Source: Kofleriaceae bacterium (lineage in GTDB: Bacteria > Myxococcota_A > Polyangia > Haliangiales > Haliangiaceae). Taken from it: a stretch of DNA of 64,000 nucleotides. The translations under genes were made by a program, and so were the position numbers. Positions 16,199 through 23,820 of this stretch are shown here, piece after piece (the stretch's first letter is position 1; every line of letters begins with the position of its first letter). The notes beneath the pieces were generated by a model. That model was not told the origin of the DNA. It ran no database searches and saw only the letters and a program-made list of their open reading frames with translations. The stretch lies in assembly GCA_013368795.1 (NCBI GenBank), contig JABFXX010000231.1, positions 1 through 64,000 on the forward strand, written 5' to 3'.

Positions 16199-18626
16199 AG
16201 CGCTGCGAACGCGCGGCGTACGCATGTCTTGCCGAGGGGGAGTGACGACGTGATGCCGCGTGCGATGCGAGCGTCTTCGACGGAATCGCGATCTTGAGCG
16301 CCGCCTCGATCGTCTTCGCGTAATGCAGCGTGAGCCCCTCGTAGATGTGAGGCGAGACGTCCTCGCGCACGTCGGGCTCGTTCGCCGCCGGAAGGACGAC
16401 GTCGGTGATGCCGCTGCGCCGGGCGGCAAGCAACTTCTCCTTGAGCCCGCTGACCGGCAGCAGGTGACCGCTGAGCGTGATCTCGCCGGTCATCGCGACG
16501 TGCGGTGACACCGACCGCTCGGTGTACAGCGAGATGAGCGCGGTCGCGAGCACGACGCCCGCCGACGGCCCGTCCTTCGGGATGCCGCCCGACGGGAAGT
16601 GGACGTGGAGGTCCTCGACGCCGAACAGCGCAGCATCGATGCCGTAGGCCTCGGCGCTCGCGCGCACCCAGGTGACCGCCGCCTTCGCGGACTCCTCCAT
16701 CACGTCGCCGAGCTGGCCGGTGAACGTCAGCTTGCCGCGGCCGCGAGGGATCCGCCGCGCCTCGACGAGCAGCGTATCGCCGCCGGCCGGCGTCCACGCG
16801 AGGCCGATCGCGACGCCGGGCTCGCGCGTGCGCTCGGCAAGCTCGGTCTCGGAGCGATACATCGGCACGCCGAGCAGCTTGCGGACACCGGTCGGCGTGA
16901 CGAGGCGGCGACCTCGGCGCGACTCGGCGAGCTGGCGGGCGCGCTTGCGGCAGATCGCGGCGATGTGTTGCTCGAGCTTGCGAACGCCGGCCTCGTGCGT
17001 GTAGCTGCCGATGATCTCGCGGATCGCGGCGGCCTCGAACTGGATGTCGCGCGGCACCGCGAGGCCGTGCTCGGCCGAGACGCGCGGCACGAGGTGGCGC
17101 ACCGCGATCTGCAGCTTCTCGTCCTCGACGTAGCCCGGCAGCTCGAGGATCTCCATGCGATCGCGGAGCGCCGGCGGCAGCGGATCGAGGAAGTTCGCGG
17201 TGCACACGAACAGCACGCGCGACAGATCGAACGGCACGTCGATGTAGTTGTCGTGAAACTTCGCGTTCTGATCCGGGTCGAGCACCTCGAGCAGCGCGGC
17301 GTATGGATCGCCGTGGTGCTCGCGTCCGAGCTTGTCGACCTCGTCGAGCAAGAACAGCGGATCGCGGGCACCGGCGCGCTGCAGGCCGCGCAGGATCTGG
17401 CCCGGCATCGCGCCGACGTACGTCCGGCGGTGGCCGCGAATCTCGGCCTCGTCGTGGACGCCGCCGAGCGACACGCGGACGAACTCGCGCCGCATCGCGC
17501 GCGCCATCGACGCGCCGAGCGAGGTCTTGCCGACGCCGGGCGGACCGACGAGACAGAGCACCGGCGCCTTGAGCCCGGCGTTGAGCTTCTGGACCGCGAG
17601 GAACTCGAGGATGCGCTCCTTCACCTTCGACAGGTCGAAGTGATCCTCGTCGAGGATCGCCGCGGCGCGCTTCAGCTCGATTGTCTTGGACGAGACCTTG
17701 GTCCACGGCAGACTCGCGAGCGTCTCGAGATAGGTGCGCGACAGGCTGTACTCTGGCGAGCCGAGCGACATGTGGCCGATCCGTTCGAGCTCGCGCTCGG
17801 CCTCGGCCATCGCATCCGGCGGCAGCCCCGCCGTGCGCAGGTTCTCGCGCAGCGTCGCGACGCCGGCGAGGCCCTCGTCGCTCTCGCCGAGCTCCTTGCG
17901 GATCGCGCTCAGCTGCTCGCGCAGGAGCAGCTCGCGCTGGCGCTCGCCGATCCGCTCCTCGACCTCCGTGTGGAGCTCGTCGCGCAGCTTCTGGGCGGTG
18001 CGCTCGCGGCGGACGATCTCGATCAGCTTCTCGACGCGCCTGCGGACATCGAGCTCTGCGAGCAGGGCATGCCGCTCGGTCGCGACCTCGACGACACCCG
18101 ACGCGACCACATCGGCGAGCGCACCCGGGTCGCTCAGCTGGCGTGAAAACGCGACGAGGTCATCGGGCAATGTCAACGAGTGAGTGACGAGCTCGGCGAC
18201 CAGCTCGACCAGCCGTGTGCGCAGGATCCCGAACGACGCATCGTCATCATCGGGCGCCATGCTCTCGATCCGCTCGACCCTCGCGCGCAGAAACGGATAG
18301 CGCTGTAGCTCCTCACCGAGGCGGATCCGTCCGATCCCATCGAGTGCGATCGGCATCGCGCCGCCGAGCTCGGGAATGCGGTCGGGCCGGCGGACGATCG
18401 CGACCGTGCCGACCGGGTGAAGGTCCTCGATCCGTGGCTCTTCCTGGTCCGGGTTCTTCTGTGCGGCAACCGCGATCAGATCGCCCTCCTTGAGCGATTC
18501 GACGGCGCGCATGAGCGAGGGACGGTTGAGTACGATCGACCGCGACGCATGTGGAAACACCACTGCGGTCTGCAACGACAAGACGGGAAGCTCGAGGAAT
18601 CGAGGCAGGGCCTTGAGGTCGATCAC
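16197..18626 (-). CDS. lon: ATP-dependent Lon protease
   Basis: An 809-residue cytoplasmic AAA+ serine protease for misfolded and regulatory proteins. It has the N-terminal substrate domain (LPVLSLQTAVVFPHA), Walker A GPPGVGKTSLGASMARAM, and the C-terminal Ser-Lys peptidase with KDGPSAG (Ser near residue 688) and GLKEKLLAARRSG (Lys near 731). Length is that of bacterial Lon. The chosen start is GTG 18626 (VIDLKALPRFLELPVLSL), 15 bases after the -12 C of a sigma-54 promoter. The frame stays open upstream but that part is basic and unlike Lon. Control by sigma-54 instead of a heat-shock sigma factor is unusual. Confidence 0.95.
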   Translation of the reverse strand: MIDLKALPRFLELPVLSLQTAVVFPHASRSIVLNRPSLMRAVESLKEGDLIAVAAQKNPDQEEPRIEDLHPVGTVAIVRRPDRIPELGGAMPIALDGIGRIRLGEELQRYPFLRARVERIESMAPDDDDASFGILRTRLVELVAELVTHSLTLPDDLVAFSRQLSDPGALADVVASGVVEVATERHALLAELDVRRRVEKLIEIVRRERTAQKLRDELHTEVEERIGERQRELLLREQLSAIRKELGESDEGLAGVATLRENLRTAGLPPDAMAEAERELERIGHMSLGSPEYSLSRTYLETLASLPWTKVSSKTIELKRAAAILDEDHFDLSKVKERILEFLAVQKLNAGLKAPVLCLVGPPGVGKTSLGASMARAMRREFVRVSLGGVHDEAEIRGHRRTYVGAMPGQILRGLQRAGARDPLFLLDEVDKLGREHHGDPYAALLEVLDPDQNAKFHDNYIDVPFDLSRVLFVCTANFLDPLPPALRDRMEILELPGYVEDEKLQIAVRHLVPRVSAEHGLAVPRDIQFEAAAIREIIGSYTHEAGVRKLEQHIAAICRKRARQLAESRRGRRLVTPTGVRKLLGVPMYRSETELAERTREPGVAIGLAWTPAGGDTLLVEARRIPRGRGKLTFTGQLGDVMEESAKAAVTWVRASAEAYGIDAALFGVEDLHVHFPSGGIPKDGPSAGVVLATALISLYTERSVSPHVAMTGEITLSGHLLPVSGLKEKLLAARRSGITDVVLPAANEPDVREDVSPHIYEGLTLHYAKTIEAALKIAIPSKTLASHAASRRHSPSARHAYAARSQR

Positions 18627-18639
18627 GATCGTGGAGCGG

Positions 18640-18655
18640 TGCGCGCTGCGTGCCA
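18640..18655 (-). promoter_or_regulatory. Sigma-54-type promoter of lon
   Basis: Leftward TGGCACGCAGCGCGCA has a perfect -24 half and GC at -12, though the -12 T residues are replaced. The -12 C is 15 bases from GTG 18626. Confidence 0.55.
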
Positions 18656-18673
18656 AGGCCTGAATCGCGGTCG

Positions 18674-18686
18674 CGCAACTACTGCG
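18674..18686. promoter_or_regulatory. Enhancer-type site upstream of lon
   Basis: CGCAACTACTGCG, a full match to YGCAW-N3-YTGCR, 19 bases from the -24 element, about one helical turn closer than the common 31. No clear second copy is present. Confidence 0.55.
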
Positions 18687-18853
18687 TGAGCCACCGTGCC
18701 TTGCGCTACTTGATCCAGCGCAGCGACGAACGCGAGCGGCTCGTCGAGGACGTCGGCGTGCACGACACCTCGTCCATGTGCATGACCGAGCACCTTCTCG
18801 CGGAGGAACTTCACGATGACCTCCACCGATCTCGTCAGCGCATGCGCGGCGCC

Positions 18854-20002
18854 TTAGAGCATTCCGTGGGCTGGGAGGCGTGGCAGCCCGAGCGCGCGCC
18901 CGTTGCGGGCGGGGTCGAAGGCCGCGCCAGAGCGGGGTGATAGGAGGAACCCGCCGGGCGCGAGGCAGGTCGCGAGCATGACCTCGTTGATATCGAGGTG
19001 GGCGCGCCAGCCGGGCCGGGCACGATTCTGAGGGTCGAGCCAGAACGACTCGAGCTCCATGCAAAGACCGTCGAGGGTCGCGAGCTCGTTGAGGAGATAT
19101 CGGGTGTCCTCGTTCGGCGGCTGGATCGTCGCCGCCGCGTGGAGACCGATCACGAGCCCGAGCTCGCGAAACGCGATGCGCTGATCGACGGGCGCTCGCA
19201 GGTCGCACTCGCTGATGTATACGCGCAGACCCGACAGCGCCGAGACGAGCGCGAGCTCGAGGTGGTCGGTGTCGCCGAGGGCCGCGAGCCGTTGCGCGTG
19301 AAACAGGAGCCCGCCAATACCGAGAGGGTCCGAGGTCGCGAGCAGGTCGGGCTCGATCATCGTGGCGAACGAGGCGATCGCAGCGTCGAGGTCGTGCGTG
19401 CCCGATGTCGCCTGGAGCTGGCGATACGTGACGTAGCCGTCGAATGGATCGTGAAGCCCCATCGCACCGACGAGCGGGCGCGAGAGGTCGATGCTCATCT
19501 TCCAGTACATGCGGCTGCCGTGGACGAATCGGCGGAACGCGATGTCCGCGAGGTCGCGCGACCACCGCGCGTAGAGCGGAGACCTCGTCGCGTTCGCGAC
19601 GCGATCGAGCGCGTGCATCCACTTCGTCAGGTAGTGGAAGTACTGGCCGTCGCGCTCCCACTCGATCTGCTCGTCGATCGGTGCGCCGGGCGCACGCTCC
19701 TGCAGCTCCTTGCCGATCCGTAGACCACCCGCGGTCGGTCGCCCGTCGCCGAACCCCTCGGCAAGGCCGCTCAGCCAGCCGGTGCGACGATCATCCGGCC
19801 GGTGCTTGCCGAGCGTGTGATGAACCTGGTGCACGAGGCGGACGGCCAGGTCGGTCTCGCCGAGCGACAGGTAGTTACAGACCGCGAGTGCGTCGGTCCA
19901 CAGATAGCGGGTCGAGTGCGCCCGCCTGCCGAACCTCGTCATGATCCCTCGGCCCTCGTCCAGGCGAGACCGTTGCCGCGTCCATGCCGTCACCGGTTGC
20001 AT
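18854..20002 (-). CDS. Conserved hypothetical protein, probably an alpha-helical toroid
   Basis: A 382-residue soluble protein rich in helix pairs, with landmark blocks HSTRYLWTDALAVCNYLSL, WERDGQYFHYLTKWMHAL, YWKMSIDLSRPLVGAMGLHDP and RQLQATSG. The periodic aromatic and His/Asp motifs recall (alpha/alpha) barrels of glycosidase or prenyl-cyclase type, but no catalytic motif can be named. I recall similar hypothetical proteins in other bacteria without assigned function. M at 20002 is selected because the sigma-54-type -12 C is 15 bases upstream; M at 20020 falls inside the promoter. Divergent from the CBS-USP operon and sharing its enhancer pair. Confidence 0.7.
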   Translation of the reverse strand: MQPVTAWTRQRSRLDEGRGIMTRFGRRAHSTRYLWTDALAVCNYLSLGETDLAVRLVHQVHHTLGKHRPDDRRTGWLSGLAEGFGDGRPTAGGLRIGKELQERAPGAPIDEQIEWERDGQYFHYLTKWMHALDRVANATRSPLYARWSRDLADIAFRRFVHGSRMYWKMSIDLSRPLVGAMGLHDPFDGYVTYRQLQATSGTHDLDAAIASFATMIEPDLLATSDPLGIGGLLFHAQRLAALGDTDHLELALVSALSGLRVYISECDLRAPVDQRIAFRELGLVIGLHAAATIQPPNEDTRYLLNELATLDGLCMELESFWLDPQNRARPGWRAHLDINEVMLATCLAPGGFLLSPRSGAAFDPARNGRALGLPRLPAHGML

Positions 20003-20003
20003 C

Positions 20004-20040
20004 GCGCCTGCCCCGAGCAACTCGCATACCCGGCAGGCGC
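20004..20040 (-). promoter_or_regulatory. Sigma-54-type promoter of the 382-residue gene, bracketed by an inverted repeat
   Basis: Leftward GGGTATGCGAGTTGCT at 20016-20031 has GG-N10-GC with TTGCT. Its -12 C is 15 bases from ATG 20002. The arms GCGCCTGCC (20004-20012) and GGCAGGCGC (20032-20040), a perfect 9-base inverted repeat, flank it exactly. They could form a hairpin or hold a repressor over the promoter. Confidence 0.55.
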
Positions 20041-20050
20041 GGGAAAATCG

Positions 20051-20093
20051 CGCATGGGTTGCGCGTCAGGGGCGCGCCGTCGCAATGCCTGCA
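20051..20093. promoter_or_regulatory. Shared enhancer pair between the 382-residue gene and the CBS-USP operon
   Basis: CGCATGGGTTGCG (20051-20063) and CGCAATGCCTGCA (20081-20093), centres exactly 30 bases apart. The right copy ends 31 bases before the rightward -24 element at 20124. The left copy begins 20 bases from the leftward -24 end at 20031. Confidence 0.7.
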
Positions 20094-20123
20094 TCGCAGT
20101 GACGTCGCGACTCTGCGGGGCTC

Positions 20124-20139
20124 TGGCATCTAGCTTGCG
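20124..20139 (+). promoter_or_regulatory. Sigma-54 promoter of the CBS-USP operon
   Basis: TGGCATCTAGCTTGCG: GG-N10-GC with TTGC. The -12 C is 26 bases upstream of ATG 20164, so the GAGGAG ribosome site at 20152 lies in the leader. Confidence 0.7.
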
Positions 20140-20163
20140 TCCCGTGACATCGAGGAGCCCGCG

Positions 20164-20595
20164 ATGAGGATCGAGGAAATCATGACGAGGGTCGTGTTCA
20201 CGATCGAGCCCCACCTGCATCTGGACGAGGCCGCTCATCGCATGCATGCCGCGGCCGTTCGTCACCTGGTGGTCGTCGAGCGAGGCTGCGTCGTCGGCGT
20301 GCTTTCGGACCGCGACGTCGAACGGATTCATGGCCTCCGTCACGCCGGGGTCGACGAGAAGTGGACGGTCGCGGATGCGATGAGCTCTCGCGTGATCACG
20401 GCCGCCCCCGAGACGTCGCTGCGTCACGCGGCGCAGCTGCTCCGCGCGCACGTCGTCGATTGCCTGCCGGTCGTCGAGGGCAAGGAGCTCGTCGGAATCG
20501 TCACGACGTCCGACCTGCTCGAGGTGCTCAGCCGCGGCAAGGAACACGCACCTGCGACGCCCGCGCCGGAAGAGCACGGTGTGTCGAGGACCTGA
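20164..20595 (+). CDS. Two-CBS-domain protein
   Basis: A 143-residue stand-alone CBS pair (IMTRVVFTIEPHLHLDEAAHRM... and AMSSRVITAAPETSLRHAAQLL...), each ending in the VGVLSDRD or VGIVTTSDL strand-helix motif. CBS pairs bind adenosine nucleotides or S-adenosyl compounds and act as energy sensors; a well known relative is Hrp1 of the mycobacterial dormancy regulon. GAGGAG sits seven bases before the ATG. The downstream stress-protein gene begins five bases after the stop, so the two form an operon. Confidence 0.9.
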   Translation: MRIEEIMTRVVFTIEPHLHLDEAAHRMHAAAVRHLVVVERGCVVGVLSDRDVERIHGLRHAGVDEKWTVADAMSSRVITAAPETSLRHAAQLLRAHVVDCLPVVEGKELVGIVTTSDLLEVLSRGKEHAPATPAPEEHGVSRT

Positions 20596-20600
20596 GCAGG

Positions 20601-21368
20601 ATGACCCCGCATCGCATTCTCTGCCCGATCGACTTCACGCTGGCATCGGAACAGACGATGCGAATCGCTGCCCGGCTATCGGCGGAGTGGCAGCAGGAGC
20701 TCGTCGTCGCCTACGCGTGCTACCTCCCACGCTCGGCGTTCGCGGGGATCGCCAGGTTGCCGGCCGACATGATGAGACGCCTTCTCGAGGAGGACGAGCT
20801 CGCCCTGGTCGATGCAGCGCAGAGCGCAGGCGAGCTGGGCGCGGCGGCAGTCAGCTCGGCCTTGTACTCGGGCTCGCCGGCCGAGGAGATCGTCGAGGCT
20901 CTCAACGAGGACCCGATGTTCGACCTGGTCGTGATGAGCACGCACGGCCGCTCGGGGCTTCGCCGGATGGTCATGGGCTCGATCACCGAGCACGTCATCC
21001 GTCATGCGCCTTGCTCGGTGCTGGCGATGCGCCGTGACACGCTTCTCGACGACAGCGGGTTTCGCCACGTGCTGTGTGCGCTCGACGTCTCGATCGCATC
21101 CCGCCACGCGCTGCTGTACGCCTCGAACCTCGTCGAGCGGGATATCGGCCGCATCACGCCGCTGCGCATGAGCGAGTCGATCGTCGAAGTGCCGGTCAGT
21201 ATCACCGTCCGCGAGATCGCGTGCGCGGTCGACCGCACGCGCACGATCGATCTCGTGATCCTCGCCGGCGACTCGCTCCCGAAAAGTCGCGCACGTCTCG
21301 CGCGGATCGCGACGAACGTTCTGCGCGAGACGTCGTGCCCGGTGCTCGTCGCGCGCGCAAGAGAATGA
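20601..21368 (+). CDS. Tandem universal stress protein (UspA family)
   Basis: A 255-residue protein with two USP folds. The first (residues 1-145) keeps the ATP-binding signature STHGRSGLRRMVMGS and ends HAPCSVLAM. The second (about 150-255) is shortened and degenerate, lacking the glycine loop. USP proteins support survival in starvation, hypoxia or redox stress. It follows the CBS gene by five bases with GAGCAGG as ribosome site, so both are probably made together from the sigma-54 promoter at 20124. Confidence 0.9.
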   Translation: MTPHRILCPIDFTLASEQTMRIAARLSAEWQQELVVAYACYLPRSAFAGIARLPADMMRRLLEEDELALVDAAQSAGELGAAAVSSALYSGSPAEEIVEALNEDPMFDLVVMSTHGRSGLRRMVMGSITEHVIRHAPCSVLAMRRDTLLDDSGFRHVLCALDVSIASRHALLYASNLVERDIGRITPLRMSESIVEVPVSITVREIACAVDRTRTIDLVILAGDSLPKSRARLARIATNVLRETSCPVLVARARE

Positions 21369-21407
21369 CTACGTGCGCTCGGGTACGCGAGGGACCGCGC
21401 ACCGTGC

Positions 21408-21496
21408 TGTCGTGCCTCGAGCGAACCGCTCGGACGTCCCTCTAGCCTCGTCCCGGGTACCAAACACGGTCCGAGCGGCTCACTCCAGGCACGACA
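21408..21496. terminator. Large nested inverted repeat between convergent genes
   Basis: Outer arms TGTCGTGCCT (21408-21417) and AGGCACGACA (21487-21496) and inner arms CCGCTCGGAC (21426-21435) and GTCCGAGCGG (21469-21478) are all exact complements. They are separated by matching 8-base internal bulges and enclose a 33-base loop. A competing small hairpin, CGAGCG with CGCTCG (21418-21432), is also possible. It lies between the convergent USP and flavodoxin-like genes, so a bidirectional terminator is the simplest view; an RNA element is not excluded. Confidence 0.55.
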
Positions 21497-21526
21497 ACTA
21501 TCAGTGCAGTGCGTTCGGCGTCAGCT

Positions 21527-22090
21527 TCAGGCTCCTTCGACTTGATGCGTTGCAAGATCAGAACCGCGCGCACGGCGGCGGACGGCGTTCGAGACGCGGG
21601 CGGCGAACTGCGAGGCGACGTACTCGTCGTCACGCGGAAACACATCGACGATCAGCGGCAGGAGCTCGATCGTCTGGAGTACGCGCGTGATCGTACGGCC
21701 CAGGACGGCTCGCGCAGCCACGACGAACAGCGCTGACGGGATGTCGACGAGCACCGAGCGATACAGAGCGAGCCACCGGCGCATGTTTCGATCGCGCATG
21801 CGTCGCCCCGTCATGCCGATCACGATCATGTCGTAGTCGGGCGGAGCGGGCATCGCGTGCGCGTCGACGTTGCCGAGCTCTGCGATGTGTCCGTCGGACG
21901 CGAGTTGCTTGCAGATGTGAACGCCGACGCGCGTGATCGCGGAATCTCTGAAGCCGATCGCGACGAGCACGTGCGCGTGACGCGGAGAGTCCGCGGGTAG
22001 AAAGTCATCGTCGTCGATCGCGCGAGCGAACACGCTGCTACGTGTTGCATCGGTCGTACCTTCGACGAGCAATAACGCTACGCAGAACAT
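21527..22090 (-). CDS. Flavodoxin-like protein (HemG/Flavodoxin_5-like)
   Basis: About 187 residues with an alpha/beta flavodoxin pattern: HVLVAIGFRDSAITRVGVHICKQLASDGHIAEL (first strand, loop, helix), then DYDMIVIGMTGRRMRDRNMRRWL and PSALFVVAARAVLGR. This order recalls menaquinone-dependent protoporphyrinogen oxidase HemG. The FMN phosphate loop (usually S/TxTGxT or ATRDGQT) reads IGFRDSAITR, so flavin binding is uncertain. The C-terminal part diverges. Start M at 22090 is tentative. It is divergent from the REC-GAF kinase operon and convergent with the stress-protein operon. Confidence 0.55.
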   Translation of the reverse strand: MFCVALLLVEGTTDATRSSVFARAIDDDDFLPADSPRHAHVLVAIGFRDSAITRVGVHICKQLASDGHIAELGNVDAHAMPAPPDYDMIVIGMTGRRMRDRNMRRWLALYRSVLVDIPSALFVVAARAVLGRTITRVLQTIELLPLIVDVFPRDDEYVASQFAARVSNAVRRRARGSDLATHQVEGA

Positions 22091-22131
22091 TCGCTTGCGA
22101 CGCACTCCACGGGCAGTACACCGCAACAGCC

Positions 22132-23814
22132 ATGCCTGCCCCTTCACCATCCGGGCTCGTGCTCGGTACGTGGATCGATCCAGAGGGTCGTCGCACGGAA
22201 TGGAGCGATGCCGAGATCCACCCGGACCTCGAGACCATCGAGCACGATGCAGGTCGGCTCGAGAGCGGGCGGATCTTGATCGTCGAGGACGAGCACCTCG
22301 TCGCGCTCGACCTCCAGGTGCGGCTCAAGCACATGGGCCACCAGCCCGATGTCGCGTACTCGGGCGAGGAGGCGGTGCAGAAGGCGACCCAGAACAAGTT
22401 CGACCTGCTGCTGATGGACATCAAGCTCAAGGGCGCGCTCGACGGGATCGAGGCGGCCAAGCTGATCCGCGAGACGTTCGACGTCCCGATCATCTATCTC
22501 ACCGCGTATGCCGACAACCACACGCTCGATCGTGCGCGCTACACCGAGCCCTACGGCTACATCCTCAAGCCGTTCCAGGAGCGCGAGCTCAAGGCGGCGA
22601 TCGAGATGGCGTTGCGCCGGCACGCGCACGACAAGCAGCGCTCGCAACAGCAGGTGCTCGAGCGCTTCCTCGCGGAGGCGAGCGCGCACATGGCGACGTC
22701 GCTCGACTACCGTGCGGTTGCACGAAGCACGGCAGAGCTCATCGTTCCGCGCTACGCCGACTGGTGTCTGATCCACCTGCGCGAGGCAGCCGACGAGGTG
22801 CCGGCGTTCTCGTTCACGCAGCCGTCTGGCGACGATCGGCCGGTGTCATCGCCGCTGGTCGACATGGTCGAGCGGACCGGTCGTCCCGAGATGATCTCCG
22901 CGATCGCAGGGACCGGCGCGTATCGTGACGCGTTCGGTCCGCAGCATGTCGAGACGCTTCGCGACCTCGGCGCGCGATCGCTCATGTGCGTACCGCTGGT
23001 CGTGCGCGACCAGGTCCTCGGTTCGCTGGCGCTCGTCTCGGGCAAGACGCGCGCTCACTACACGGCTTCGGACATGGCGTTCGTCGAGGACCTCGCGCGC
23101 AGGCTCGCGGTGGCACTCGACAACGCGCTGCTCTATCGCCGCGCCGAGCGCGCGATCCTCATGCGCGACGACGTGCTCGCGGTCGTCTCCCACGATCTGC
23201 GCACACCGCTGTCGACGATCTTGATGCAGGCCGAGCTGTTGTCGTCGCACGATGACCTCGGCGGCGTCGGCCAGGCGATCGCGAGAGCCGCGCAGCGGAT
23301 GAACCGGCTGATCGGCGACCTGCTCGACGCCTCGGCGATCAACAGCGGCCAGCTCGCGCTCGAGGTCGGAACCCATCGCGCCGACGAGCTCGTCCACGAG
23401 GCGGCCGAGCCGTTCCGGTCGATGGCCGAGACGCGAGGGATCTCGCTCGAGGAGGTCGCGACGACCGAGGTCGGCACGGTCCGCTGCGACCGCGATCGCA
23501 TGCTCCAGGCGCTGTCGAATCTGATCGACAACGCGCTCCGGTTCACACCACGCGGCGGCAGGGTCTGCGTCGCGGCGAGGCGAGACGGCGACGGTGTTCA
23601 GCTCGAGGTTCTCGATACGGGCAGGGGCATTCCGCCCGACCAGCTGCCTCATCTATTCGACCGGTTCTGGCGAGGGCAGGCTCGTCGAGGCGGGGCAGGG
23701 CTCGGGCTCTTCATCACGAAGGGGATCGTCGGCGCGCACGACAGCGCACTGAAGGTAGAGAGCACGGTGAACGTGGGCTCGCGGTTTCATTTCACGCTGC
23801 GAGCGGGCTCTTGA
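22132..23814 (+). CDS. REC-GAF histidine kinase
   Basis: A 560-residue soluble kinase. After a 45-residue leader comes a receiver domain (RILIVEDEHLVALDLQ, phosphoacceptor Asp in LLLMDIKLKG, Lys in LKPFQE), a GAF domain (about residues 200-350, MCVPLVVRDQVLGSLALVSG), a HisKA helix with VVSHDLRTPL and an HATPase domain (NLIDNALRF, DTGRGI, GGAGLGLFI). Such receiver-first kinases relay a signal received from another kinase. The likely start is M at 22132 (MPAPSPSG). The MASE1 kinase gene follows six bases after its stop. Confidence 0.9.
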   Translation: MPAPSPSGLVLGTWIDPEGRRTEWSDAEIHPDLETIEHDAGRLESGRILIVEDEHLVALDLQVRLKHMGHQPDVAYSGEEAVQKATQNKFDLLLMDIKLKGALDGIEAAKLIRETFDVPIIYLTAYADNHTLDRARYTEPYGYILKPFQERELKAAIEMALRRHAHDKQRSQQQVLERFLAEASAHMATSLDYRAVARSTAELIVPRYADWCLIHLREAADEVPAFSFTQPSGDDRPVSSPLVDMVERTGRPEMISAIAGTGAYRDAFGPQHVETLRDLGARSLMCVPLVVRDQVLGSLALVSGKTRAHYTASDMAFVEDLARRLAVALDNALLYRRAERAILMRDDVLAVVSHDLRTPLSTILMQAELLSSHDDLGGVGQAIARAAQRMNRLIGDLLDASAINSGQLALEVGTHRADELVHEAAEPFRSMAETRGISLEEVATTEVGTVRCDRDRMLQALSNLIDNALRFTPRGGRVCVAARRDGDGVQLEVLDTGRGIPPDQLPHLFDRFWRGQARRGGAGLGLFITKGIVGAHDSALKVESTVNVGSRFHFTLRAGS

Positions 23815-23820
23815 GGTGCG

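Noticed and set aside
18650-18940. Possible small rightward gene between lon and the 382-residue gene
   Set aside because: Overlaps the lon promoter/enhancer region and the end of the 382-residue gene; no homology, no good start context.
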